A DNA stretch of 51,423 nt from Nitrospira sp. LK70 (GCA_011090425.1 PHGD01000016.1:1-51423); one strand, 5' to 3'. Positions 25,318 through 33,680 are shown, counted from the first letter of the stretch. Numbers and translations: made by a program. The notes: a model not told the origin generated them from the letters alone.

Positions 25318-25686
25318 TCAGCCTCCCCGCGCAATATCCACCGGATCAAACCACAACACATCGTCACGAATCGAACGGCCTTTTCCGATCGTCGACCCCA
25401 TGATGCCTGGCAGAATCAGCACCCGCTGACCACCTCGGACTGCCCGGCGTTGAGCTTGTGTCGCCAGCTCTCGCAGCTCTTGATACTGGGCTTCGCCGAA
25501 ATACGACTTCAGGAGGTCGGCGTCCTTGCCCGTCGTCAACGCGTCTTCGATCTGGTCTTCGCGGTAGGAATAGGCGGCAAACTCTTTTCGACCTTGCACG
25601 TCCTTCGCGTCTCGGCGGCTCGGCCTCTGCCGTTTAGATGAGGATGAGAGGGACCGTCTTCGCTGCTTCGGCTTTGGCTTCGCCAT
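25318..25686 (-). CDS. N-terminal part of the lipase/CHAT protein, cut off by a frameshift
   Basis: The 122-residue frame starts at ATG 25686 behind GAGAGGGG. A basic, Ser/Arg-rich tail is followed by a charged helical region and then VLILPGIMGSTIG, the first strand and oxyanion loop of an alpha/beta hydrolase. It ends DIARGG at a TGA (25318-25320). The next frame (-1) reads on without a break as LTQLALDGSTNNFTALGAIP into the 900-codon frame, restoring the hydrolase fold. The break lies at a G-rich site (CGCGGGGAGGCTGA). Possible causes are a one-base deletion, a sequencing error or programmed slippage. Confidence 0.75.
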   Translation of the reverse strand: MAKPKPKQRRRSLSSSSKRQRPSRRDAKDVQGRKEFAAYSYREDQIEDALTTGKDADLLKSYFGEAQYQELRELATQAQRRAVRGGQRVLILPGIMGSTIGKGRSIRDDVLWFDPVDIARGG

Positions 25687-25731
25687 GACGGCCCCTCTCG
25701 ACAGTAATTCTTACTTTTTCCTAGCGGCCTG

Positions 25732-26865
25732 TTAGAAGTGGAACGAGAGCCCTCCGACTACATGGTTAATCGTGTAATCAGCCTTCACTCCTGCTCCTCC
25801 TCCGTGAGAGCCATCGGCCGTGTAATCGAAGGGCGCAAAATTGTATTTATATTCACCAAACAGTGCGATGCGCTCGGTGACGAAATAGCGCAGCCCAGCC
25901 AAGGCATTGAAGCCGGGCACGGCGTTATCGGAGGCGCCGTTGCCATTGTTCGAGAGATGGGCAAAGAAGACCCCGAGCCCTACCCCTCCATAGGGTTGCA
26001 ACCGGCAAAACTCCCGCTCATAGTGAGTTTCATAGCGAATCTCTCGATCTACCTTCGCATCCCGCTCCACGCGTATCACCTCTCCCGTTTTTGCATCTCG
26101 CCGTTCCACGTACAGCTCTCCCGTCTTGGGATCTCGCCGCTCCCTGTAGATGTCTCCGGTGCTCGGATCTCGCCGTTCTTTGTACAGCTCTCCTGTCGTC
26201 GGATCCTTCTGCTCCATGTAGGTGCCTCCATCCGTCCGCGTCCCCGCCCGTTCCGTTCGCGTTTCCGTTCGCTCTCTTTTCGTTTCACAGCCGAATTTGA
26301 GCCGGCCGACTACATTGAAGGCCAAGGTCGTGACTCGCTGGTGGATCCCGGGCAACTGACCGTCCTGCTCCACATGGGGAGTCGTGTTGTAGGCCTCCAT
26401 CTCTAGGCCCAACCAATCCAATCGATCGCCGAAGTAATGCCCGACTTTTCCACCATAGACGACCGAATCAGCAAGATCGCGATCATTACCCCGAACTCCG
26501 GACAGGAGTCCCGTGCCTTCCACGTCACTGAGCCCACCGCCGAATGTATAGCCTCCGAACCCTGCCACGTACGTTTCGCTCGGACGCACCAGTTTCCGTT
26601 CAATTTTCGTTTCAGGTTCGGCAGCTCTGGTTGGTTCGGCCTTTTTCAACTGCTCGGCCTCCTTGGTCTGTTCCGCTTCCGTCGGCGTCGTGGTAGGCGG
26701 CTGCTGACTGGGGATCGGCTCCGCGGGGACCGGCTCTACAGGAACAGGCTGTTCGGGCGTCGGTTGCGAATAGGCGACCGGCAATTCCATAGGCATCAGG
26801 CTCCATGACAACGCCAACATCGCTCCATAAGAAACCAGTTTTCTCGATCGCAATCCCTTGTGCAT
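25732..26865 (-). CDS. Outer-membrane beta-barrel protein with a 12-residue tandem repeat loop
   Basis: The ATG at 26865 has AGGAGG 6 nt upstream and gives 377 residues. The signal peptide is followed by a Pro/Glu/Thr-rich linker (about 34-90). An OmpA/OprF-type eight-strand barrel begins at TYVAGFGGYTFGGG and ends GGLSFHF, a classic C-terminal Phe. Inside the barrel sequence, at 221-268, are four near-identical 12-residue units of the type DP(T/S/K)TGE(L/I)Y-x-ERR, flanked by Arg/Glu-rich stretches. These are encoded by a 36-nt DNA repeat at 26062-26205. The insert is highly charged and would lie in one long loop. Confidence 0.75.
   Translation of the reverse strand: MHKGLRSRKLVSYGAMLALSWSLMPMELPVAYSQPTPEQPVPVEPVPAEPIPSQQPPTTTPTEAEQTKEAEQLKKAEPTRAAEPETKIERKLVRPSETYVAGFGGYTFGGGLSDVEGTGLLSGVRGNDRDLADSVVYGGKVGHYFGDRLDWLGLEMEAYNTTPHVEQDGQLPGIHQRVTTLAFNVVGRLKFGCETKRERTETRTERAGTRTDGGTYMEQKDPTTGELYKERRDPSTGDIYRERRDPKTGELYVERRDAKTGEVIRVERDAKVDREIRYETHYEREFCRLQPYGGVGLGVFFAHLSNNGNGASDNAVPGFNALAGLRYFVTERIALFGEYKYNFAPFDYTADGSHGGGAGVKADYTINHVVGGLSFHF
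26062..26205 (-). repeat. 36-nt tandem repeat, about four copies, within the barrel gene
   Basis: On the minus strand, four adjacent 36-nt units encode DPTTGELYKERR, DPSTGDIYRERR, DPKTGELYVERR and DAKTGEVIRVER. The frame is conserved and nearly all differences leave the pattern D-x-x-TGE/D intact. Copy number may vary between strains. Confidence 0.85.
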
Positions 26866-26957
26866 CGCGAACCTCCTCTTGCGTATAAAAAAAGTAGTTG
26901 GGCCATGTGTGATCGGGTGATGCGGGACAGCTCGATCCCGGTCTTTCAAGGCCAGGA

Positions 26958-27233
26958 TTACTTGACCTTCTCCTTCATTTCATTGGCTGTTCCCTTCGCC
27001 CGTTCCATTTCACCCTTGACCTTGCCCTTCGCTCGTTCCGCTTCGGCACTGACCTTGTTGCCCTTCACATCTTCGATTGCCCCCTTCGTCTGACCCTTCG
27101 CCTCCTCTGTGAGCGCCTTGGCTTCCCCTTTCATTTTCTCCATGGTGGCGGTGGTCTCACTCGAGAACGAGGTCGTGGCGAATCCGGTCACTGCGAACAG
27201 GGTGATGATGAGATGGAACATCCAAGCCTTCAT
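26958..27233 (-). CDS. Small exported CsbD/LEA-like protein
   Basis: This 91-residue protein starts at ATG 27233, with GGGAG upstream. It has a signal peptide (MKAWMFHLIITLFAVTGFATTSFS). The mature part is an entirely charged, Ala/Lys/Glu-rich helix built of loose units such as EKMKGEAKALTEEAKGQTKG and AERAKGKVKGEMERAKG. The KG-x-x-KG-x-x pattern is seen in CsbD-like and LEA-type stress proteins, which are mostly disordered in water. No enzymatic role is expected; a periplasmic protective or envelope-stress role is a guess. Confidence 0.6.
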   Translation of the reverse strand: MKAWMFHLIITLFAVTGFATTSFSSETTATMEKMKGEAKALTEEAKGQTKGAIEDVKGNKVSAEAERAKGKVKGEMERAKGTANEMKEKVK

Positions 27234-27957
27234 GGTGTAGTCTCCCTTCGTGTTAGAGCCATTAGGCTGTCCCCTCTTGGTCAATTGTTTGTTCTGAAGC
27301 GACGGAGGTTGATTTCCCTCGCTGCGACATGAGCAGGATCGGCCGGCCAACTTGTTGCCGTAGGAGCAAATGGCCCTGGCCTAATGGCCCAACAATATAG
27401 AGAAGAAGCTCCCTTAAAGCTAGTATTATGTACCGATAATATTAAATACTGATAGGGCTGAACGGTCCCCATTTTCTATTGTCCGCCCCCCGTCCTGGTT
27501 CGAACGAGACGTGAAGATACGTGAACATAATCCTCTTGTTCGGCGATAGTCTTTCACGTCACGGTAGAAGGTTACACTGTTGCGTCAGGGCTGTGGTCTC
27601 ATTCTCGGAGTGAGACAGTCTCGCCTGCGCGGCAAGCAGCCTTGAAATATTTTTTGTGGACTTGCACAGAAAAGATGTGTTAACGATGTCCGAACAATTC
27701 GTCAAGCCGTTCGCGACGGTTTGCGCGAGAAGCGTCGGCTCCTATAGATTGCTGATAGTCGAGAGGGGGAAGTTATGGCGGCAAAACACACAAGGAAAGG
27801 CGACAAAGAAATCGGGAAAGAAATCGGGAAGGGTCACGGAACCGCATCGGCCGCTCGGCTCGAGCCGGCGGTTCCCATAGCTAGCATGGCTAGCGATGAA
27901 GCACAGCACACGAGCCGACTAGAACCATCACCTACACAAGAATTGAGGAGGTCAGAC
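27234..27957. other. Long intergenic region before the PHA island
   Basis: About 720 nt with no convincing gene. Frames starting at 27656 and 27775 are open, the second being an in-frame 5' extension of the phasin-like gene. The extension is Lys/Gly/Ser-rich low-complexity sequence. An AT-rich dyad lies at 27422-27450. The region probably holds divergent promoters for the minus-strand gene at 27233 and the PHA genes. Confidence 0.5.
27422..27450. promoter_or_regulatory. Nested AT-rich inverted repeats, candidate operator
   Basis: Two nested dyads share one centre region. The arms AGTATT (27422-27427) and AATACT (27445-27450) form the outer pair. TATTAT (27424-27429) and ATAATA (27436-27441), around a GTACCG spacer, form the inner pair. 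The site lies in the gap between divergent genes, where an operator or promoter is expected. Confidence 0.3.
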
Positions 27958-28395
27958 ATGGCTGCTGAAGCGATGAGCGAGGAAAGAGCGAACGGCGGGT
28001 ACAGAGAAATGGCGAAGACCTGGAAGGACGGATATCTTCAAGGTTTGAACCTGTGTCTGCAATGGCAGGAAGACAACGAGCGCCTGATCAGGGATTCGTT
28101 CAAACAGGGTTTGTCCGGGTCGCGGCAATTCCTGACTTGGTGGAAAGACTGGGTGGAAGATCAAGCGCAGAAACAAGAGGAGGCCCAGAGACAGTCGAGC
28201 GTGACCAGTCCGCTTCCAGGCTTGACCAAGCAGTCGACCGGCGTTGTTCTGGCGGCGATCGAACCGATTTTCAAACATTCGGAGACGGTTGCTGAGAACT
28301 CTTTCGGATATTATGAGCGTTCGGTGGCGGCCCCGTCGAGGACCTACGTCCGTGAGATCAACAAGCAAGTGTTGAACGTGATGATTCCTTCGTAA
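27958..28395 (+). CDS. Phasin-like polyhydroxyalkanoate granule protein
   Basis: The ATG at 27958 has a perfect GAGGAGG 6 nt upstream and gives 145 residues. An alternative ATG at 27775 with GGGGGAAG would add a 61-residue low-complexity tail. The protein is amphipathic and helical, with Trp-rich units (MAKTWKDGYLQGLNLCLQWQ, FLTWWKDWVEDQAQKQEE). It resembles phasins and the PhaE-like proteins encoded downstream, and lies at the head of the PHA gene island. Phasins coat PHA granules and control their number and size. It is followed by a strong hairpin, so it may form its own transcript. Confidence 0.6.
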   Translation: MAAEAMSEERANGGYREMAKTWKDGYLQGLNLCLQWQEDNERLIRDSFKQGLSGSRQFLTWWKDWVEDQAQKQEEAQRQSSVTSPLPGLTKQSTGVVLAAIEPIFKHSETVAENSFGYYERSVAAPSRTYVREINKQVLNVMIPS

Positions 28396-28421
28396 ATCCG
28401 AAACTTGCAGAGTAGTGGTAG

Positions 28422-28457
28422 ATGGCCAAGGGGCGAACAGGTGCGCCCCTTGGCCAT
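28422..28457 (+). terminator. Strong hairpin after the phasin-like gene
   Basis: A perfect 14-bp stem (28422-28435 with 28444-28457, 8-nt loop) lies 26 nt after the stop codon. The T run expected of an intrinsic terminator is lacking, so it may act by pausing, with Rho, or as an mRNA-stabilising end. Confidence 0.55.
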
Positions 28458-28745
28458 AATATGATGCTGTATACGTCAGCGTGCTGCTGGTTCGTCGGTG
28501 TCGAGGACCTCGGGAACTTCCCCACAGCATTTCGGCAGCTCCCCTAACTATTCGGCCCAACGATTCAGAGGTCAGCCGACCATCGCAACCTCTGTGTGAG
28601 GGGAAGTCTAACTGCTCGCTGACGGATAGGATCTAGACATCAGGGTCAGATGCGCCTAGTATTGCGCTGAACATTCGACCCTAGGCTGCAGCAATTTAGG
28701 AAACCTTATGGATCTGCACTCGAATCTCAAACAAGGAGGTGGGTT
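28458..28745. other. Intergenic region upstream of phaA
   Basis: About 290 nt with no supported gene. It should hold the promoter of the phaA-phaB-phaE-phaC genes. The only clear signal is the AAGGAGG ribosome site at 28733-28739. Confidence 0.5.
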
Positions 28746-29924
28746 GTGCAACAGGTACTCATAGCCGGAGCGGTGCGCACCCCGATCGGCAATCTGAACG
28801 GATCGCTGAGCACCTTGAGCGCCACGGCCTTGGGAAGTTCCATCATCCGGGAAGCCTTACGGCGGGCCCATGTTCTTCCTGAAGCCGTGGATGAAGTCAT
28901 CATGGGAAATGTGCTCTCAGCTGGACTTGGCCAGGCTCCTGCCAGGCAAGCAGCAAAGGGAGCGGGGCTCGCTGATACCGTCTGTGCCACGACGGTGAAT
29001 AAAGTCTGCGGGTCAGGGTTGAAAGCCGTCATGCTGGGTTGCCAGTCGATTCAATCCGGAGACGCCGAAGTCGTTGTGGCAGGTGGTATGGAAAGTATGA
29101 GCCGTGCCCCTTATATTCTGGAGCGGGCCAGGTCCGGATACCAAGTGGGACATGGAGAACTCATCGACAGCATGATCAAGGACGGGCTCTGGGATCCGTA
29201 CGGGAACCTCTCCATGGGGGCTTGCGGTGAGTTGTGTGCCGACAAGTATCAACTCACGCGTGAAGAACAGGATGATTTTGCGGTGCAGAGCTATGGCAGG
29301 GCGCTGAAGGCCAGGCAGGAAGGATGGTTCAGCGGCGAGATCATGGAGATTGAGGTGCCGGGGAAACCGAAACCAATCGTTGTCCGCGATGATGAACGGC
29401 TTGCACGATTCGACGAGGCCAAATTGCGCAAGCTCAAGCCGGCCTTTAAGCAGGACGGAACCATTACGGCAGGCAATGCATCCGGCATGAACGATGGAGC
29501 AGCTGCCGTGGTGCTGCTCTCCGAGGAACGAGCCAAGTCAATGGGTGTGGTCCCACTGGCAAGAATCCTTGGGTACACTCAAAAGGCGATCGCGCCCGAG
29601 TGGTTCACCATCGCGCCGATCCAGGCCATTTCGGCCTTGTTGAGCAAGCTGCGAGTGGATGCGGCTCAGATCGATCTCTATGAGGTGAATGAGGCGTTCG
29701 CGGTCGTGCCGATGGCCGCCATGAAGGAACTGAGGATCGATCTGGCCCGATTGAACGTCCATGGCGGGGCGGTCGCACTCGGTCATCCGCTTGGCGCGAC
29801 GGGCGCTCGCATGCTGACCACGTTGTTGTACGCGCTGAAGCGGATGGGTCTGAAGCGAGGGATCGCAAGTCCTTGCATAGGCGGCGGAGAGGCGGTCGCG
29901 CTGGCGGTCGAACTCTTGAACTGA
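28746..29924 (+). CDS. phaA: Acetyl-CoA acetyltransferase (beta-ketothiolase)
   Basis: This 392-residue thiolase has the nucleophile Cys88 (VNKVCGSG), the catalytic His347 (GGAVALGHPLGATGAR) and Cys377 (SPCIGGGEAVA). It condenses two acetyl-CoA to acetoacetyl-CoA, the first step of PHB synthesis. It starts with GTG at 28746 behind AAGGAGG. Context fixes the role: phaB, PhaE-like genes and phaC follow on the same strand. By sequence alone it could also serve in fatty acid or ketone metabolism. Confidence 0.92.
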   Translation: MQQVLIAGAVRTPIGNLNGSLSTLSATALGSSIIREALRRAHVLPEAVDEVIMGNVLSAGLGQAPARQAAKGAGLADTVCATTVNKVCGSGLKAVMLGCQSIQSGDAEVVVAGGMESMSRAPYILERARSGYQVGHGELIDSMIKDGLWDPYGNLSMGACGELCADKYQLTREEQDDFAVQSYGRALKARQEGWFSGEIMEIEVPGKPKPIVVRDDERLARFDEAKLRKLKPAFKQDGTITAGNASGMNDGAAAVVLLSEERAKSMGVVPLARILGYTQKAIAPEWFTIAPIQAISALLSKLRVDAAQIDLYEVNEAFAVVPMAAMKELRIDLARLNVHGGAVALGHPLGATGARMLTTLLYALKRMGLKRGIASPCIGGGEAVALAVELLN

Positions 29925-29995
29925 GCCGTCTTCACCATGGTCGGTGCAACCGGCTGTGCAAACGATAACCGTACTGGACAAAAAGAGGAAGACAC

Positions 29996-30748
29996 ATGGG
30001 AGATGCGTTAAAGGGTCGAGTGGCGCTGGTGACTGGAGCAGTGGGAGGGATCGGCCAGGTGATCGCATCCCAGATGGCGAAGGAAGGGGCTGCCCTCGCC
30101 CTCCATTATCTTGTCGAACCGGACAACGTGGCGGCGGATTTTCTCAAGGGATTTACCCAAGAAGGATATCGAGCGAAGCTCTACAAAGCGGATCTCTCGA
30201 AGTACGAAGCAGTCACGGCTGTGGTCGACACGATCATCAAAGACTTCGGCCAGATCGATATTCTCGTCAATAATGCCGGGATCACCAAGGATCGAACCCT
30301 CAAGAACATGACTCCCGACGAGTGGGAACAGGTGATTGCGGTCGATCTCTCCTCGGTCTTTTACTGCACGAAGGCGGTGATCAACCAGATGTTTGCCCGG
30401 GGCTATGGTCGCATCATCAGCATCAGTTCGGTGGTCGGAGAGAAGGGGAATGTGGGACAGACGAATTATGCGGCGGCCAAGGCCGGGATCATCGGCTTCA
30501 CGAAATCCCTCGCGTTGGAAACGGCCAAGAAGGGTATTACCGTGAACGCCGTTGCACCGGGATTCGTGAAGACCGCCATGACGGACAAAATTCCAAAGGA
30601 GATCATTGAGAAGATCGTCGAGACGATCCCCGTGGGGCGAATGGCCGAACCATGGGAAATTGCCCGAGCGGTTGCGTTTCTGGCGGATGAAAAATCTTCC
30701 TACGTGACCGGTCAGGTGTTAAGTGTCAACGGGGGTCTGTACATGTGA
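29996..30748 (+). CDS. phaB: Acetoacetyl-CoA reductase
   Basis: This 250-residue short-chain dehydrogenase has the cofactor motif TGAVGGIG (13-20), NNAG at about 92-95 and the catalytic Ser144/Tyr158/Lys162 set (SISSVVG, YAAAKAG). It reduces acetoacetyl-CoA to (R)-3-hydroxybutyryl-CoA, probably with NADPH, giving the monomer for PhaC. FabG-like activity cannot be excluded, but the place between phaA and phaE/phaC argues for PhaB. ATG at 29996 with an AGAGGAAG ribosome site. Confidence 0.9.
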   Translation: MGDALKGRVALVTGAVGGIGQVIASQMAKEGAALALHYLVEPDNVAADFLKGFTQEGYRAKLYKADLSKYEAVTAVVDTIIKDFGQIDILVNNAGITKDRTLKNMTPDEWEQVIAVDLSSVFYCTKAVINQMFARGYGRIISISSVVGEKGNVGQTNYAAAKAGIIGFTKSLALETAKKGITVNAVAPGFVKTAMTDKIPKEIIEKIVETIPVGRMAEPWEIARAVAFLADEKSSYVTGQVLSVNGGLYM

Positions 30749-30821
30749 GCAGGTCTGCTCTCATGCATGAACGGACCGCTACAGAAGGTAATCACAACAA
30801 AGAATACACATGGAGGGAGCG

Positions 30822-31325
30822 ATGGAAACGATGGAATGGACCAAACAATCGGAAGAGATGTTCAAGACCTGGACCGACGGGCAGATGAAGATGTGGAATG
30901 ACTGGTTGAAGGCGATACAAGGATTCGGGAAGTCTCCCTCCAGCCAGGTGTGGGACAAGACGCTTGACGCGTGGGATGAATCCATCAGGAAGATTCTGGA
31001 CGCTCAGAGCGATTGGACCAAGCGCTGGACGGAAAGTTTCACCGCAAGCCAGGGCACTCCAAAGGAAATGGTGGAATGGGCCAAGCAAGGTCAGGAAATG
31101 AGCAGCCGGTGGACGGAGACTCAGAGGCAGCTCTGGACCAATTGGTTCCAGGTCGTGAGAAAGCTGGACCCCACTGCGGCAACGGGGATGAATTGGGCGG
31201 GAGAGGGTCAGAAATTCTTGCAGGGGTGGCAGGACGCTGTTCAGAAAGCGATGGATAGTCAGGCAGAATGGGTTCGCCAATGGTCCGCAGGCGGTCAGAA
31301 GTCCAAGGGAAAAACCGGAGGGTGA
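30822..31325 (+). CDS. PhaE-like / phasin-like protein
   Basis: The ATG at 30822 sits 2 nt after GGAGGGAG, which itself overlaps an earlier in-frame ATG (30810). That earlier ATG needs its own site and has none, so either start is possible. The product is about 167 residues, helical and very rich in Trp, Gln and Lys. Repeated units such as MKMWNDWLKAIQG, SDWTKRWTESF and RQLWTNWFQVV match the N-terminal unit of PhaE encoded next (QKQMWESWIGLMR). It is probably a granule-surface or synthase accessory protein that arose by duplication of the PhaE N-terminal module. Confidence 0.65.
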   Translation: METMEWTKQSEEMFKTWTDGQMKMWNDWLKAIQGFGKSPSSQVWDKTLDAWDESIRKILDAQSDWTKRWTESFTASQGTPKEMVEWAKQGQEMSSRWTETQRQLWTNWFQVVRKLDPTAATGMNWAGEGQKFLQGWQDAVQKAMDSQAEWVRQWSAGGQKSKGKTGG

Positions 31326-31379
31326 ACCGAGGGCGATAACGAGTGTAACTCGGGTGTAACTATTTGGGGGGGGGATACC

Positions 31380-32447
31380 GTGTATTCGACTGAGCAGTCC
31401 GAGACGATGGCCAAAGCATTAACCGACGTTCAGAAGCAGATGTGGGAAAGCTGGATAGGTCTGATGCGTGCGGCACCAGCCCCAACGCCGGTGTCGCCCG
31501 CCATGGCCGACCAGTGGCGTGACACCGCGACTCAGGCGCTCAAAGGCTGGACGACCGAAGCCGAGAAAATTGCGAAGGACGTCGGTCAACGGCTGATCAA
31601 CTCCCAAGATTGTGTCCTGCGTTTTCTCGAACTTTCGCTCAACTCATGGAATGCCATCGCTCCCAAGGTTGAGGCCGGTGAGGACTGGAACACCGTCCTG
31701 GCCAAATATACCGAGCAACTGCGCGAGCAGTTCTTGCTGTCTCCCCAGGCAGCGCAAAAGGCGAACCAGGACACGGGTGAGCTCTGGGGTCTCTACCTGG
31801 AGCAGTGGCATAAACTTGTCCAGCCATGGGCGTCGTCCATACAGCAGGCTCCGTGGCGTGTCGGCCAAGCTTCCACCGGAGATGGATCGGCCCTCGTCGA
31901 GCTGATGCAACTCTATGGAGACGCGTACGAGCGCACCTTCGGCCGTCTTATCGAGAGCCCGAGCCTCGGACACACGCGCGAACTGAACGAAGACCTCCTC
32001 AAGGGATTCTCGGCCTGGGTGGAGTACCGCCAGGCGAGTTTTGCATATCAAGTCGAATTGGGTGAAACCTGGACGCATGCCTTCGAAGCGTTTATGCGGA
32101 ACCTGATCGCCAAGACCGAAAAGGGCGAGACCGTTCAGAGCCTGCGGGAACTCCTGTTTCAATGGATCGACGTCATCGATCAGGTATTCGCGAAGGCCTT
32201 CCGATCCGACAACTACATTCAGTTACAGGGGCACTTGCTGAACACGGCGATGACGTACCGGCTCCATGAGCGCGGAATCGTCGAAACCTTTCTGAAAACC
32301 AGTCATGTGCCCTATCGAAGCGAGATGGACGAGGCCCACCGCAGAATCTATCATCTCCGCAAGGAAGTGAAGGAACTGAAGAAAGAGCTGCAGGCCATCA
32401 AGGCGCAACTTTCCACCCAGGCTAAGAGTCAACCGGCCCAAGGATAA
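31380..32447 (+). CDS. phaE: Class III PHA synthase subunit PhaE
   Basis: The 355 residues begin with Trp-rich helices like those of the preceding gene. A long helical body (DWNTVLAKYTEQLREQFLL, LFQWIDVIDQVFAKAFRSDNY) and a C-terminal coiled coil (RRIYHLRKEVKELKKELQAIKAQL) follow. PhaE binds PhaC and activates the class III synthase. The GTG at 31380 lies 5 nt after a run of nine G (31366-31374), which must serve as the ribosome site. An ATG at 31407 is an alternative. phaC starts 44 nt downstream. Confidence 0.88.
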   Translation: MYSTEQSETMAKALTDVQKQMWESWIGLMRAAPAPTPVSPAMADQWRDTATQALKGWTTEAEKIAKDVGQRLINSQDCVLRFLELSLNSWNAIAPKVEAGEDWNTVLAKYTEQLREQFLLSPQAAQKANQDTGELWGLYLEQWHKLVQPWASSIQQAPWRVGQASTGDGSALVELMQLYGDAYERTFGRLIESPSLGHTRELNEDLLKGFSAWVEYRQASFAYQVELGETWTHAFEAFMRNLIAKTEKGETVQSLRELLFQWIDVIDQVFAKAFRSDNYIQLQGHLLNTAMTYRLHERGIVETFLKTSHVPYRSEMDEAHRRIYHLRKEVKELKKELQAIKAQLSTQAKSQPAQG

Positions 32448-32491
32448 CCATCCATCGATGGATGGCGCCGAGCCGGCAAGGAGATTACGAA

Positions 32492-33586
32492 ATGTCTCGT
32501 TCGTTCTATCTGAGTCCTGAGCAGACCATGCGTGAACTCATCGACCTGAACCGCAAGGTCGTCACTGGAATCGAGCGCCTAAGCCATGTCCGGGAAAAGG
32601 ACATTCAGGCCGGGGTCAGTCCAAAGGAGGAAGTGTATCGAGAAGACAATGTGGTCTTGTATCACTACATCCCCATGGTGGAGAAACCGTTCCACATTCC
32701 CGTTCTCATCGTGTATGCCTTGGTCAACCGGCCCTACATGGTCGATCTGCAGGAAGACCGATCATTGGTCCGCAATCTCCTCAAGCTGGGCATGGACGTC
32801 TATCTGATCGATTGGGGATACCCTGGCCGAGGAGACCGATGGTTGACCCTGGACGACCATATCAATGGGTATATCAACGACTGTGTGGATGTGGTGTGTG
32901 AATGGCACGGATTGGACCGGATCAATCTTTTGGGGGTCTGTCAGGGAGGCACCTTCAGCCTCTGCTACACGTCACTCTATCCCGAAAAGGTCAAGAACCT
33001 GATCACGATGGTCACCCCAGTGGATTTTCACGTCCAAGAAGGCGTGCCCAATCTTTGGGCCGGATGTAGTACGACAGCCCACACCATGGACGTGGATACC
33101 TTGGTCGATGCCTTCGGCAACATCCCCGGCGAGTTCATGAATCTCGGGTTCCTCATGCTGAAACCCTTTCAGTTGGGCCTGGGAAAATACCTTGAAATGA
33201 TCGACATCATGGACAACGACGAAAAATTGCTCAATTTCCTCCGCATGGAGGAATGGATCTTTGACAGTCCGGACCAAGCGGGTGAGACCTATCGACAGTT
33301 CATGAAGGACTTCTACCAGGGCAACAAATTGATCAGCGGCAATGTCATGATCGGAACGAAGAGGGTCAACCTCTCTCAGGTCCGGGTGCCGGTGTTGAAT
33401 GTGTATGCCGAGCAGGATCACCTCGTTCCGCCGGCCTCCTCCATCGCGCTCGAGCGTTATGTAGGAACCACAGACTATACTCTGCGGTCCTTCCCCGTTG
33501 GGCACATCGGCATGTATGTCAGCGGAAAGGTGCAGAAAGACCTCCCTCCCACCATCGTAAAATGGCTAAAAGAACGAACCGCCTGA
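32492..33586 (+). CDS. phaC: Class III poly(3-hydroxyalkanoate) synthase subunit PhaC
   Basis: This 364-residue alpha/beta hydrolase-fold synthase has the lipase-like box LGVCQGG with nucleophile Cys150, Asp309 (YAEQDHLVPP) and His338 (VGHIGMYVSGK). The short length fits class III, which needs PhaE, encoded just upstream. It polymerises (R)-3-hydroxyacyl-CoA into PHA on granules. The ATG at 32492 with AAGGAG 9 nt upstream is preferred over the in-frame ATG at 32462. Confidence 0.95.
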   Translation: MSRSFYLSPEQTMRELIDLNRKVVTGIERLSHVREKDIQAGVSPKEEVYREDNVVLYHYIPMVEKPFHIPVLIVYALVNRPYMVDLQEDRSLVRNLLKLGMDVYLIDWGYPGRGDRWLTLDDHINGYINDCVDVVCEWHGLDRINLLGVCQGGTFSLCYTSLYPEKVKNLITMVTPVDFHVQEGVPNLWAGCSTTAHTMDVDTLVDAFGNIPGEFMNLGFLMLKPFQLGLGKYLEMIDIMDNDEKLLNFLRMEEWIFDSPDQAGETYRQFMKDFYQGNKLISGNVMIGTKRVNLSQVRVPVLNVYAEQDHLVPPASSIALERYVGTTDYTLRSFPVGHIGMYVSGKVQKDLPPTIVKWLKERTA

Positions 33587-33680
33587 CCGACAACGACTGC
33601 GCCCGCTCGTCCCTGCCGCGTGGCGCGCTGGCGCGACGCTCTCGGCCAGTGCGCCTCCTCCTGGAAAAGACGCGCCGGCG

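Noticed and set aside
27480-27510. GGTTCGAAC resembling a tRNA T-loop
   Set aside because: No matching acceptor or anticodon arms can be folded around it. No tRNA was found anywhere in the window.
27775-27957. 61-residue N-terminal extension of the phasin-like gene
   Set aside because: The extension is low-complexity, while the ATG at 27958 has a perfect ribosome site. It is kept only as an alternative start.
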